Assembly: GCA_021773245.1 (NCBI GenBank)
Contig: JAJFKK010000165.1
Location: 1 to 45,439, forward strand
Direction of reading: 5' to 3'
Source of the DNA: Gammaproteobacteria bacterium
GTDB taxonomy: Bacteria > Pseudomonadota > Gammaproteobacteria > Eutrophobiales > Eutrophobiaceae
DNA: 45,439 nt
The position numbers and the translations under genes were made by a program. The notes beneath the pieces are model-generated. The model was not told the origin of the DNA. It did not search any database and was given only the letters and a program-made list of their open reading frames with translations. Within the stretch, counting starts at the first letter, position 1. Each line of letters opens with the position of its first letter. Shown one piece after another: positions 37,728 to 45,439 of this stretch.

Positions 37728-39761
37728 ATGCAAGATAAACAACGCCAAATTCTAGTAACTAATGCCCTGCCTTATGCTAATGGCCCACTGCATATTGGCC
37801 ATTTGGTGGGTTATATTCAGGCCGATATCTGGGTACGATTCCAAAAGATGCTGGGTAATGAATGCCATTATGTCTGCGCGGATGATACGCATGGCACGCC
37901 TATCATGCTACGAGCCCAGAAAGAAGGTATTACGCCTGAAGCATTAATCGAAAACATGGCCAAAGAACATCAGGCTGATTTCGCCGAGTTTGCAGTCACT
38001 TTTGATAATTATCACAGCACACATTCTCCTGAAAATCAGGAATTGGCGAATACTATTTATGAAGCGCTGGATAATAGCGGTCACATTAATAAGCGAATAA
38101 TAAAACAAGCTTACGACCCTGAAAAAGAAATGTTTCTTCCGGATCGCTTTATTCGAGGCGAATGCCCTAAATGTGGAACAGCTGACCAATATGGCGACAG
38201 TTGTGAATCTTGTGGCGCAACCTATAGCCCGACTGATTTAAAGAATCCGGTTTCTGCAGTATCCGGTGCCACACCAATAGAAAAAGAATCTGAACATTAC
38301 TTTTTTAAACTTGGCGACTTTGAAGAATTATTACATCAGTGGACTCGCGCCGGACATCTACAAGCGGAAGTCACGAATAAACTAGATGAATGGTTTGAAG
38401 CAGGTTTACAAGAATGGGATATCTCTCGTGACGCGCCCTACTTCGGTTTTGAAATTCCCAATGCACCCGGTAAATATTTTTATGTTTGGCTGGATGCACC
38501 GATGGGTTATCTCGCCAGTTTTAAAAACCTCTGTGATAAAACCGATTTAAATTTTGATGAGTGGTGTAAAGCCGGTAGTGATAAAGAAATGATTCATTTT
38601 ATCGGTAAAGACATCATATATTTTCACGCCTTATTTTGGCCTGCTGTTTTAGAAGGCAGTGGTTTTCGCACACCTTCCGCAGTTTACGCGAATGGTTTTC
38701 TCACAGTCGATGGACAAAAAATGTCTAAGTCGCGTGGTACGTTTATTAAAGCACGCACTTATTTAAATCATTTAAAACCCGAATATTTACGTTATTACTT
38801 CTCTGCTAAATTAGGATCGGGTGTCGATGACATTGATCTTAATCTTGAAGATTTTAGTGCCAGAGTCAATTCTGATCTCGTTGGTAAAGTCGTCAATATT
38901 GCTAGCCGTTGTTCTGGTTTTATTAAAAAACGATTTGATGGTGAATTATCAGAAAGCATACACGATCCGAAATTATATAAAGAACTTGTCGATGCAAAAG
39001 ACAGTATTGCCGATGCCTATGATAATCGTGAATTTTCCAAAGCCATGCGCGACATTATGGCCTTGGCAGACAAAGTAAATCAGTACATTGATGATCACAA
39101 ACCGTGGGTTATTGCCAAAGAAGAAAATAAAGATGACGAATTACAAGCTATATGTTCAATGGGCATTAATTGCTTTCGTTTATTAATACTTTATTTAAAA
39201 CCGGTATTACCCGTTATAGCTGAAAAAACCGAAGCATTTCTTAATATAGAAGCAATGCAATGGAATGATGCAGATAAAGCATTAACTAATCATAAAATTA
39301 ATAAATTCAAACCGTTAATGACACGTATTGAAAAAGAGAGTATCGAAGCCATGATTGAAGACAGTAAAGAAGATCTTGAAGCAACATCTAATGAACCTGT
39401 TATAACAGGGCGGCTTGCAGATAACCCGATTGCAGATGAAATCAGCTTTGATGATTTTATGAAAGTTGATTTACGCATCGCAAAAATAGTCAAAGCAGAA
39501 CATATTGAAGGTGCCGATAAATTACTGCAATTAACGCTCGATATTGGTGGTGAAACGCGCAATGTTTTTGCCGGTATTAAATCCGCTTATGCACCCGAAG
39601 ATCTGGAAGGCAAGCTAACTGTCATGGTGGCAAATCTTGCTCCGAGAAAAATGCGCTTTGGTTTATCAGAAGGAATGGTTCTGGCAGCAGGCCCTGGTGG
39701 AAAAGATTTATTTATATTGCATCCGGAAGATGGCGCAGAGCCGGGAATGAAAGTGAAATAG
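37728..39761 (+). CDS. metG: Methionyl-tRNA synthetase
   Basis: A 677-residue class I synthetase of the long type with a C-terminal tRNA-binding domain. The HIGH motif is [10 protein letters not shown], the KMSKS motif is [11 protein letters not shown] and the zinc knuckle is CPKCG...CESCG. The EMAP-like OB domain covers about 575-677 ([20 protein letters not shown]). It is divergent from mrp, with the rnf cluster 28 bp downstream. Confidence 0.98.
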   Translation: MQDKQRQILVTNALPYANGPLHIGHLVGYIQADIWVRFQKMLGNECHYVCADDTHGTPIMLRAQKEGITPEALIENMAKEHQADFAEFAVTFDNYHSTHSPENQELANTIYEALDNSGHINKRIIKQAYDPEKEMFLPDRFIRGECPKCGTADQYGDSCESCGATYSPTDLKNPVSAVSGATPIEKESEHYFFKLGDFEELLHQWTRAGHLQAEVTNKLDEWFEAGLQEWDISRDAPYFGFEIPNAPGKYFYVWLDAPMGYLASFKNLCDKTDLNFDEWCKAGSDKEMIHFIGKDIIYFHALFWPAVLEGSGFRTPSAVYANGFLTVDGQKMSKSRGTFIKARTYLNHLKPEYLRYYFSAKLGSGVDDIDLNLEDFSARVNSDLVGKVVNIASRCSGFIKKRFDGELSESIHDPKLYKELVDAKDSIADAYDNREFSKAMRDIMALADKVNQYIDDHKPWVIAKEENKDDELQAICSMGINCFRLLILYLKPVLPVIAEKTEAFLNIEAMQWNDADKALTNHKINKFKPLMTRIEKESIEAMIEDSKEDLEATSNEPVITGRLADNPIADEISFDDFMKVDLRIAKIVKAEHIEGADKLLQLTLDIGGETRNVFAGIKSAYAPEDLEGKLTVMVANLAPRKMRFGLSEGMVLAAGPGGKDLFILHPEDGAEPGMKVK

Positions 39762-39789
39762 TTATCTAATGGTATTAGACTAGTCGTTA

Positions 39790-40368
39790 ATGATCGACCT
39801 ATTCTTACTACTATTTAATATCGCGATAATTAATAATCTGGCGCTGACTTATCTCGTCGGCGTTGATCTACAAGTTGCTGCTAGTCAACGTATGAACAAT
39901 GCATGGTTAACTGGCCTAGCAACAATCTACTGTTTATGTCTCTGTGTACCTGGTAGCTATTTAATCAATCAGCTCATTATTACTCCGTTTCAACTTCAGT
40001 ATATTGATTTATTGCTCTACGTGATGATGATTCTGCTTGTTATATTAGGATCTAAAAACATTGTGCACCGCCTTTTTCCATTACTAATTGAAAGAGTTGA
40101 TTCAGTCACACCTGTACTGTTAGTAAACTCTATTTTATTAGCGGTGATTCTATTACAAGAATCACAAATCAATTCTTTCTTTAGCTCCTTTCTATTTGGA
40201 TTGGCAACCGGACTAGGTTTTTTATTTTTGTTACTAGTAGTGACTTGCTTACGAGAGCGAGTAGACAATAATAATGTTCCAGAACCCTTCCGTGGTATTC
40301 CAATATTATTAATTTCAATGGGAATGCTCTCAATGGGGCTAATGGGATTGGCAGGGTTATACCCGTGA
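39790..40368 (+). CDS. rnfA: Divergent RnfA-like membrane subunit lacking cluster cysteines
   Basis: A 192-residue protein with six membrane helices, aligning over its length with RnfA/RsxA (193 aa), including the C-terminal LRERV...VPEPFRG motif. In canonical RnfA, two cysteines (in GLCPFMG and TTNCAVLG) help hold a membrane [2Fe-2S] cluster. Here the positions are Asp26 (VGVDLQVAA) and Ser114 (LLVNSILLA), so the cluster cannot form in the usual way. Three cysteines at 48, 50 and 52 are at non-family positions. The last codons and TGA stop lie inside the left end of the palindromic element. Confidence 0.8.
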   Translation: MIDLFLLLFNIAIINNLALTYLVGVDLQVAASQRMNNAWLTGLATIYCLCLCVPGSYLINQLIITPFQLQYIDLLLYVMMILLVILGSKNIVHRLFPLLIERVDSVTPVLLVNSILLAVILLQESQINSFFSSFLFGLATGLGFLFLLLVVTCLRERVDNNNVPEPFRGIPILLISMGMLSMGLMGLAGLYP

Positions 40369-40518
40369 TACCTAAAAATGCCTATTCATAGCACATCCGT
40401 TTTCATCCAGCGCCGCGTTGCTCCTCTTTGCAGGGAGCGACCATGCGCATCGTCGCGCCTTGCTCTGAATGAAAACGAACGCACTCTAAAACACGCATTT
40501 TCAAGCATCACGGGTATA
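40358..40518. mobile_element. MITE-like palindromic element between rnfA and rnfB
   Basis: 161 bp bounded by 24-bp inverted ends (21 of 24 positions match; the outer 12, TATACCCGTGAT / ATCACGGGTATA, are perfect). Inside is a second 9-bp pair (CGTTTTCAT / ATGAAAACG) and two further stems (GTTGCTCC with GGAGCGAC; ATGCGCAT). There is no coding capacity. The inner part is much more GC-rich than its surroundings. TA at the edges is compatible with a TA duplication, but repeats there make the exact target ambiguous. Confidence 0.75.
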
Positions 40519-40520
40519 TA

Positions 40521-41024
40521 ATGTCATTATCATTTTTTGTTGCTCTATTAATAATCTGTTTTCTTGCAATGACAATTGCATCTCTTTCTTCACACGATGA
40601 CAGTGTGATAGATCAACAAACACATCTTAATAAAATAGAAAAAATAGATAGTTTGTTACCTCAGACACAATGTGGTGATTGTGGTTTCAACGGTTGTTTA
40701 CCTTATGCTGAAGCATTAGCGAAAAATGAAACCGAGATTAATAGATGTTTGCCCGGTGGTAATGAAACGATAAAAGAATTAGCGAAGTTATTAAATAAAG
40801 AAGTTCTTTCTTTATATAAGGATGCTAAAGATTCAAACTTAATCGCATTCATTGATGAAGCAACCTGTATTGGTTGCGTAAAATGTATAACCGCCTGTCC
40901 TGTAGATGCCATTATCGGCGCACCGAAACAGATGCACAGTATTATTAATCAATACTGTACCGGTTGTGAGTTATGTATTGCGCCTTGTCCCGTCGATTGC
41001 ATTAGTATGGTTGCCGCGAGATAA
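40521..41024 (+). CDS. rnfB: Rnf complex subunit B (iron-sulfur)
   Basis: A 167-residue subunit with an N-terminal membrane anchor (FFVALLIICFLAMTIASL), the 4-Cys 4Fe-4S motif (TQCGDCGFNGC, then Cys about 16 residues later), and two ferredoxin 4Fe-4S motifs (CIGCVKCITACP, CTGCELCIAPCP). All ligands are intact. It is shorter than E. coli RsxB (192). The ATG starts 2 bp after the palindromic element, which replaces the expected ribosome binding site region; only CGGG lies nearby. Confidence 0.95.
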   Translation: MSLSFFVALLIICFLAMTIASLSSHDDSVIDQQTHLNKIEKIDSLLPQTQCGDCGFNGCLPYAEALAKNETEINRCLPGGNETIKELAKLLNKEVLSLYKDAKDSNLIAFIDEATCIGCVKCITACPVDAIIGAPKQMHSIINQYCTGCELCIAPCPVDCISMVAAR

Positions 41025-41027
41025 GCA

Positions 41028-42059
41028 ATGGGATCTAAAAATAAATCGATTAGTTCGCCGCATACACATTCTGTAACCTCGGTTAACACCATCATGCATC
41101 AGGTATTAATTGCACTCATACCAGGTATAGCCTTAAGCACAATCTATTTTGGAATTGGAATACTGATCAATTGTATTCTTGCCAGCCTCTTTGCTTTGAT
41201 ATGCGAAGCATTAACTTTAAAATTAAAACAACATGAAATATCACCTGCATTAAAAGATGGGACAGCTGTTATTACCGCACTCCTTTTTGCTTTAACTATT
41301 TCACCTTATACATCATGGTGGGTCACGTTTATTGGGATTGCATTTGCAATTATCGTAGCCAAACATCTTTTTGGTGGATTAGGAAAGAATCCGTTCAATC
41401 CAGCAATGGCAGGCTATATTTTTGTTTTACTATGCTTCCCAGTCAAAATGGCTTACTGGCCTGATCTTAGTGGTTCAAGTGAAACAGAACTCACACTATG
41501 GCAAAACATAAACATCGTTTTTTCTGGCTTGCCTCTAGGCCAAGAATTAGATGCTATAACCGGTGCAACACCTCTAACCAACATGAAACTTGAACTAGGT
41601 CTAATGACCATGGTTTCAGAAATAGAAACGAATCCACTTTATGGTTCAATAGGAGGCAAAGGATGGGAGTGGATAGCAGCCGCTTATCTTGCTGGCGGAT
41701 TATGGCTAATAAAAAATAAAATTATTCGTTGGCAAATACCTATAACAGTTCTTGGAACGATATTCATGGTTAGTTTAATGTTTAATTTTATTGATACTGA
41801 TATATATCCTTCTGCTTTATATAATTTGTTCACAGGCGGCACGATGCTATGTGCTTTTTTCATCGCGACTGATCCAGCAAGTTCATCGACAACACCAAAA
41901 GGTAAAATAATTTACGCTGCTGGAATTGGATTATTGATCTACATAATTCGAACCTGGGGTGGTTATCCAGATGGAATTGCATTCGCGATCTTAATTATGA
42001 ATGCACTTGTGCCTTTAATTGATTACTACACTCGACCCAAAGTATTGGGAGAGAAGTGA
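41028..42059 (+). CDS. rnfD: Rnf complex subunit D
   Basis: A 343-residue polytopic membrane protein (about 10 segments) that carries a covalent FMN. The flavinylation site is Thr in DAITGATPLTNM, and the conserved GKNPFNPAMAGY and ATDPASSSTTPKG blocks are present. It starts 3 bp after rnfB, where rnfC lies in the usual rnfABCDGE order. Confidence 0.95.
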   Translation: MGSKNKSISSPHTHSVTSVNTIMHQVLIALIPGIALSTIYFGIGILINCILASLFALICEALTLKLKQHEISPALKDGTAVITALLFALTISPYTSWWVTFIGIAFAIIVAKHLFGGLGKNPFNPAMAGYIFVLLCFPVKMAYWPDLSGSSETELTLWQNINIVFSGLPLGQELDAITGATPLTNMKLELGLMTMVSEIETNPLYGSIGGKGWEWIAAAYLAGGLWLIKNKIIRWQIPITVLGTIFMVSLMFNFIDTDIYPSALYNLFTGGTMLCAFFIATDPASSSTTPKGKIIYAAGIGLLIYIIRTWGGYPDGIAFAILIMNALVPLIDYYTRPKVLGEK

Positions 42060-42673
42060 GTTTAATGAACAAACAAAAACTCAAGTCAATACTCCCTTTA
42101 ACGATAACCAGTATTTTTTGTTTTATCGTAATTACCATCGTGCATCATTTTACTAAAGAAAAAATTGAATTTAATAGAGAACAAGCTGCACTTGCAGTCA
42201 TAAGTGAAGTACTTCCTATTAAATATGACAATAATCTATTTCAAGATAAACTTGATATTGATGTACCTACTTATCTAAACAATACAAATAAGTTATCTAT
42301 CTATAGAGCAAGATTAAATAAGCAACCAGTGGCGGTTAGCTTAATGCCTGTAATGACCAAAGGCTATAATGGCAACATAAGCCTAATTATTGGTATAAGC
42401 TATGAGGGAAAGCTGACAGGCGTAAAAATACTTAAACATAACGAGACCGAAGGCTTTGGCAACCAAGCACATCAAGATAAATCAGACTGGCTAATAGGTT
42501 TTAATGATCAATCACTTGAATCATCAAAAAAGAATTGGGCAATAAAAAAAGATGAGGGTGAATTTGATCAATTAAGCGGCGCTACCATTACCTCTAGAAG
42601 CATTATTAATATACTATACAAAACACTCGAATATTACTCAGAGCATCGTGATAAATTTTATGTCAATAACTAA
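42056..42673 (+). CDS. rnfG: Rnf complex subunit G
   Basis: A 205-residue FMN-binding subunit with one N-terminal membrane helix (LPLTITSIFCFIVITIVHHF) and a periplasmic domain. The flavinylation motif is LSGATITSR; the upstream block HNETEGFGNQA is typical. The GTG at 42056 overlaps the rnfD stop; ATG 42065 is an alternative, about 12 nt after GGGAG. rnfE, normally next, is absent; yhbY overlaps the end. Confidence 0.94.
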   Translation: MSLMNKQKLKSILPLTITSIFCFIVITIVHHFTKEKIEFNREQAALAVISEVLPIKYDNNLFQDKLDIDVPTYLNNTNKLSIYRARLNKQPVAVSLMPVMTKGYNGNISLIIGISYEGKLTGVKILKHNETEGFGNQAHQDKSDWLIGFNDQSLESSKKNWAIKKDEGEFDQLSGATITSRSIINILYKTLEYYSEHRDKFYVNN

Positions 42674-42956
42674 CACCCAAAAGAAATTCCTCCGCCAAGC
42701 AGCTCATCATTTAAAACCTGTTGTCTGGGCTGGCAAAAATGGAATAAGTAAAAGCTTAATTACCGAAATTGAACAAGCGCTTGAAATTCATGAATTAATA
42801 AAAATAAAATGTCAGCTAGGCGAACGCGAAGAACGTGATGCAGGAATTGAAGATATCTGTAAAAAAACAGGTGCTGATAATGTGCAACGAGTTGGCAATA
42901 TCGTCACAATTTATAAAAAGAATCCTAAAAAACCGGTAATCAAACTACCTGCTTAA
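42660..42956 (+). CDS. yhbY: YhbY-family ribosome-assembly RNA-binding protein
   Basis: A 98-residue CRM-domain protein that binds pre-50S particles. The KPVVWAGKNGIS motif and the EIEQALEIHELIKIK block match E. coli YhbY. The ATG at 42660 is preferred over the GTG four codons upstream. It overlaps the end of rnfG by 14 bp, so it is probably co-transcribed with the rnf genes. In E. coli the gene sits near greA-rlmE; here it is over 30 kb away. Confidence 0.93.
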   Translation: MSITNTQKKFLRQAAHHLKPVVWAGKNGISKSLITEIEQALEIHELIKIKCQLGEREERDAGIEDICKKTGADNVQRVGNIVTIYKKNPKKPVIKLPA

Positions 42957-42972
42957 GTACATACCCGTGATA

Positions 42973-45117
42973 CTAACGTCTTGTTGGCTTTTTACGTCGT
43001 CCTGACTTAGCCCGATTTTTATTGTAATTCACCGTACGAGTATTTTCTGAGGCAGGAACGAGTTGATTTTCACCATCGCCAATTAATTCAGGTTTATTCA
43101 TCTCTTTTAAAGCAGCGCGTATCACGTCCCAGTTTTTTGGGTCATGATATCGAAGGAATGCTTTTTGTAGTCGTCGCTGATCCAGTTCTTTTGGTATAAA
43201 GACTTTTTCACTTTTATACCTCACTTTTTTCAATGGGTTTTTTTCAGAATGATACATGGCAGTTGCCATTGCCATTGGTGAGGGATAAAACGTTTGTACT
43301 TGATCCAGCTTGAAGTCATTCTTTTTTAACCACATTGCAAGATTCAACATGTCTTCATTTTCTGATCCGGGATGCGCTGCTATAAAATAAGGAATCAAAT
43401 ATTGTTTTTTATCGGCTTCTTTTGAAAAGCGTTCAAACATGCGCTTAAATTCATCGTAAGCTCCCATGCCCGGCTTCATCATTTTACTTAACGGACCAGC
43501 TTCACTATGTTCCGGTGCGATTTTTAGATAGCCACCAACATGATGCGTCACCAATTCTTTTACATACTCTGGATCTTTAACGGCTAAATCGTAACGTAGT
43601 CCAGATGCAACCATGACACGTTTAATCCCTTTTATTTTTCTGGCCTTACGATATAGGGAAGTTGTTTCACTATGATCGGTTTTTAGATTTTTACAAACTG
43701 TGGGATAGACACAAGAAAGTCGACGACAACTTGCTTGAATATCATCATCCTTGCAATTCAAATGAAACATATTCGCCGTTGGGCCACCAAGATCAGAAAT
43801 AGTACCGGTAAAGCCGGGTACTTTATCGCGAATATCTTCGATTTCTTTTAGTACAGATTCTTGAGAACGACTCTGAATAATGCGGCCTTCATGTTCGGTA
43901 ATAGAACAAAATGTGCATCCACCAAAACAGCCACGCATGATGTTCACAGAAAACCGAATCATGTCATACGATGGGATTTTAGCGTCACCGTACTTTGGAT
44001 GTGGTTTACGTTGATACGGGAAAGCAAACACCGCATCCATTTCTTCTGTCGTTAACGGTATTGGTGGTAAATTAATTAATACATCTTTCGTGCCATGCCG
44101 CTGCATAAGCGGCCTAGCATTGTAAGGATTAGATTCCAGGTGCAAAATACGCGAAGTATGTGCATACAAGGCTGAATCATTTCGCACTTTTTCAAATGAA
44201 GGCAAACGTATATAAGTTTTTTCAAAATCCAGTTTTTGTTTACTCGCCAACGGCATCGGAACAATTTTTATTTCCTTAACTTCTTCTGCTTTTTTCTTAC
44301 CGGCTTCATTTTTTGAAGCACAGTCTTCATTCGTTGTTGGATTATGATCGTAGTCGTAAGGATTTTTATTCGACGCTGCTTCTTTCGGCCACATACTTGG
44401 CCAATCGATTCGACTAGAATCTATTTCAGTCCAATCGTCAGGCATGTGTTCGCGTATTATTGCCGTGCCGCGAATATTACCAAGCTCATTAATCTTAATG
44501 CCTCGAGAAATTTTGTGGGTCAGTTCAACAATGGCACGTTCGGCATTACCAAATAATAGAATATCTGCGGCAGAATCTATCAATACAGACTTTCTGACTT
44601 TATCGCTCCAGTAATCATAATGTGCAATCCGTCGTAAACTAGCTTCAATGCCACCAATAATAATCGGCGTATCTTTATAAGCTTCCTTGCATCGTTGGCT
44701 ATAAACAATCACTGAACGATCCGGACGCTTACCCGCTTCGCCATCGGGTGTATAAGCATCATTACTACGTAAACGTAAATCAGCGGTATATCGATTAATC
44801 AATGAGTCCATATTCCCTGCTGTTACACCAAAATAAAGATTCGGTTCACCTAGCTGCATGAAGTCATCAGTATTTTGCCAATCGGGTTGAGAAATAATAC
44901 CAACACGAAAACCCTGTGATTCGAGTAATCGCCCCATCACCGCCATACCAAAACTAGGATGATCAATATAAGCATCACCAGTAACCAAAATGATGTCACA
45001 ACTATCCCAACCCAACGCATCCATTTCCGCACGCGACATTGGCAAATACTCAGACGTGCCAAAACATTCAGCCCAGTAGGTTGGATAAGAATAAAGATTA
45101 GGCGCTTGGGCTCTCAT
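42973..45117 (-). CDS. YgiQ-family radical SAM protein
   Basis: A 714-residue radical SAM protein of the UPF0313 family. The radical SAM cluster is the Cys triad in [13 protein letters not shown] (about 392-399). The N-terminal [20 protein letters not shown] is a cobalamin-binding-like block, and the [15 protein letters not shown] and [13 protein letters not shown] blocks are family markers. Reaction unknown. It has a basic, low-complexity C-terminus ([15 protein letters not shown]). No good ribosome binding site precedes the ATG. Short fragments like the rnfAB element flank it on both sides. Confidence 0.93.
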   Translation of the reverse strand: MRAQAPNLYSYPTYWAECFGTSEYLPMSRAEMDALGWDSCDIILVTGDAYIDHPSFGMAVMGRLLESQGFRVGIISQPDWQNTDDFMQLGEPNLYFGVTAGNMDSLINRYTADLRLRSNDAYTPDGEAGKRPDRSVIVYSQRCKEAYKDTPIIIGGIEASLRRIAHYDYWSDKVRKSVLIDSAADILLFGNAERAIVELTHKISRGIKINELGNIRGTAIIREHMPDDWTEIDSSRIDWPSMWPKEAASNKNPYDYDHNPTTNEDCASKNEAGKKKAEEVKEIKIVPMPLASKQKLDFEKTYIRLPSFEKVRNDSALYAHTSRILHLESNPYNARPLMQRHGTKDVLINLPPIPLTTEEMDAVFAFPYQRKPHPKYGDAKIPSYDMIRFSVNIMRGCFGGCTFCSITEHEGRIIQSRSQESVLKEIEDIRDKVPGFTGTISDLGGPTANMFHLNCKDDDIQASCRRLSCVYPTVCKNLKTDHSETTSLYRKARKIKGIKRVMVASGLRYDLAVKDPEYVKELVTHHVGGYLKIAPEHSEAGPLSKMMKPGMGAYDEFKRMFERFSKEADKKQYLIPYFIAAHPGSENEDMLNLAMWLKKNDFKLDQVQTFYPSPMAMATAMYHSEKNPLKKVRYKSEKVFIPKELDQRRLQKAFLRYHDPKNWDVIRAALKEMNKPELIGDGENQLVPASENTRTVNYNKNRAKSGRRKKPTRR

Positions 45118-45439
45118 GATTGGATCAGTAAATACCTAAAAATGGATAGAAATAAAACTGTAGCTTAATTGTACTTGGTGCGCACTATGGACGAGATATA
45201 AACAGAAGTAAAAACCTATTCAGTTAGGATATGTCGAACATCCCCAAAACTTAGTGTCTACGTTTCGTTCATTCTCTTTGTTTTATTTACCAAATATTCA
45301 TCCTTCCATTTTCTTTTCTTTAATCTTTTAGGATATATAATTTCAGAAATTTAATTCTGCTTTCTTATATCAAATGAGCTATATAATGAAATGGTTTTGA
45401 CCATAAACGGTAATTAATTTAATTACTATTTGGTAGATA
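45118..45439. other. Non-coding end region, nothing recognised
   Basis: No reading frame with a plausible start and ribosome binding site, no RNA gene and no terminator were recognised. The stretch is AT-rich. A 13-bp match to the rnfAB element end (ATACCTAAAAATG, 45132-45144) is the only notable feature. The upstream promoter of ygiQ should lie here. Confidence 0.6.

Noticed and set aside
42961-42973. Terminator between yhbY and ygiQ
   Set aside because: The 16-bp gap has no inverted repeat with a T-run; the sequence matches the element end instead.
4-45439. CRISPR array
   Set aside because: No regular repeat-spacer series was seen; repeats found are isolated palindromes or pairs.
1-45439. 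tRNA or rRNA genes
   Set aside because: No cloverleaf with a CCA end and conserved TTC arm, and no rRNA core sequence, was recognised by eye.

Overview
The window looks like the chromosome of a free-living, AT-rich gammaproteobacterium. The evidence is the gene order and gene set: greA-carB-carA beside rlmE-ftsH-glmM, the dcd-mrp-metG-rnf block (the order seen in Pseudomonas and relatives), FabA/FabB-type anaerobic unsaturated fatty acid synthesis, Na+-type PomA/PomB flagellar stators, and a class III polyhydroxyalkanoate (PHA) synthase of the kind common in sulfur-oxidising gammaproteobacteria. No rRNA, tRNA, CRISPR array, prophage or intact insertion sequence is visible. Genus cannot be assigned from sequence alone.

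Layout. 1-1.7 kb: tail of an ArsC/Spx-like reductase, a STAS-like small protein, a Dyp-type peroxidase. 1.9-4 kb: recQ. 4-13 kb, minus strand: carA, carB, greA, rlmE, ftsH, glmM. The carA leader has a promoter followed at once by a terminator-shaped hairpin, and glmM has no ATG/GTG/TTG start in frame upstream of its conserved N-terminus. 13.2-15.3 kb: Rieske ferredoxin and a Sel1-repeat Ser/Thr kinase. 15.6-21 kb, minus strand: phaC, phaE, phasin, ppa and acs. Acs makes acetyl-CoA and pyrophosphate, Ppa removes the pyrophosphate, and PhaEC stores the carbon; an FNR/Anr-type box sits upstream of acs. 21.2-24.1 kb: DUF4197 protein, OmpA-like protein, ispG. 24.3-28.3 kb: fabA, fabB, a HExxH protein and a CPA-type antiporter. 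28.3-28.6 kb: a convergent intergenic gap holding two perfect CRP-type sites, a promoter and a terminator, i.e. a candidate small RNA. 28.6-33 kb: second kinase, small unknown genes, lexA, PPGLA-repeat protein, msrB and a decayed siroheme synthase gene. 33.2-35.9 kb: pomA-pomB-PilZ. 36-45 kb: dcd, mrp, metG, a reduced rnf cluster (A-like, B, D, G; no C or E) with a palindromic MITE-like element between rnfA and rnfB, yhbY and ygiQ.

The most interesting items are the candidate CRP-controlled small RNA at about 28.45-28.56 kb, which carries the same CCTCCTTA octamer as the 16S rRNA tail, and the reduced rnf cluster, whose RnfA-like subunit has lost both cysteines expected to hold the iron-sulfur cluster. 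Operators, promoters and RNA structures were read by eye and are predictions.
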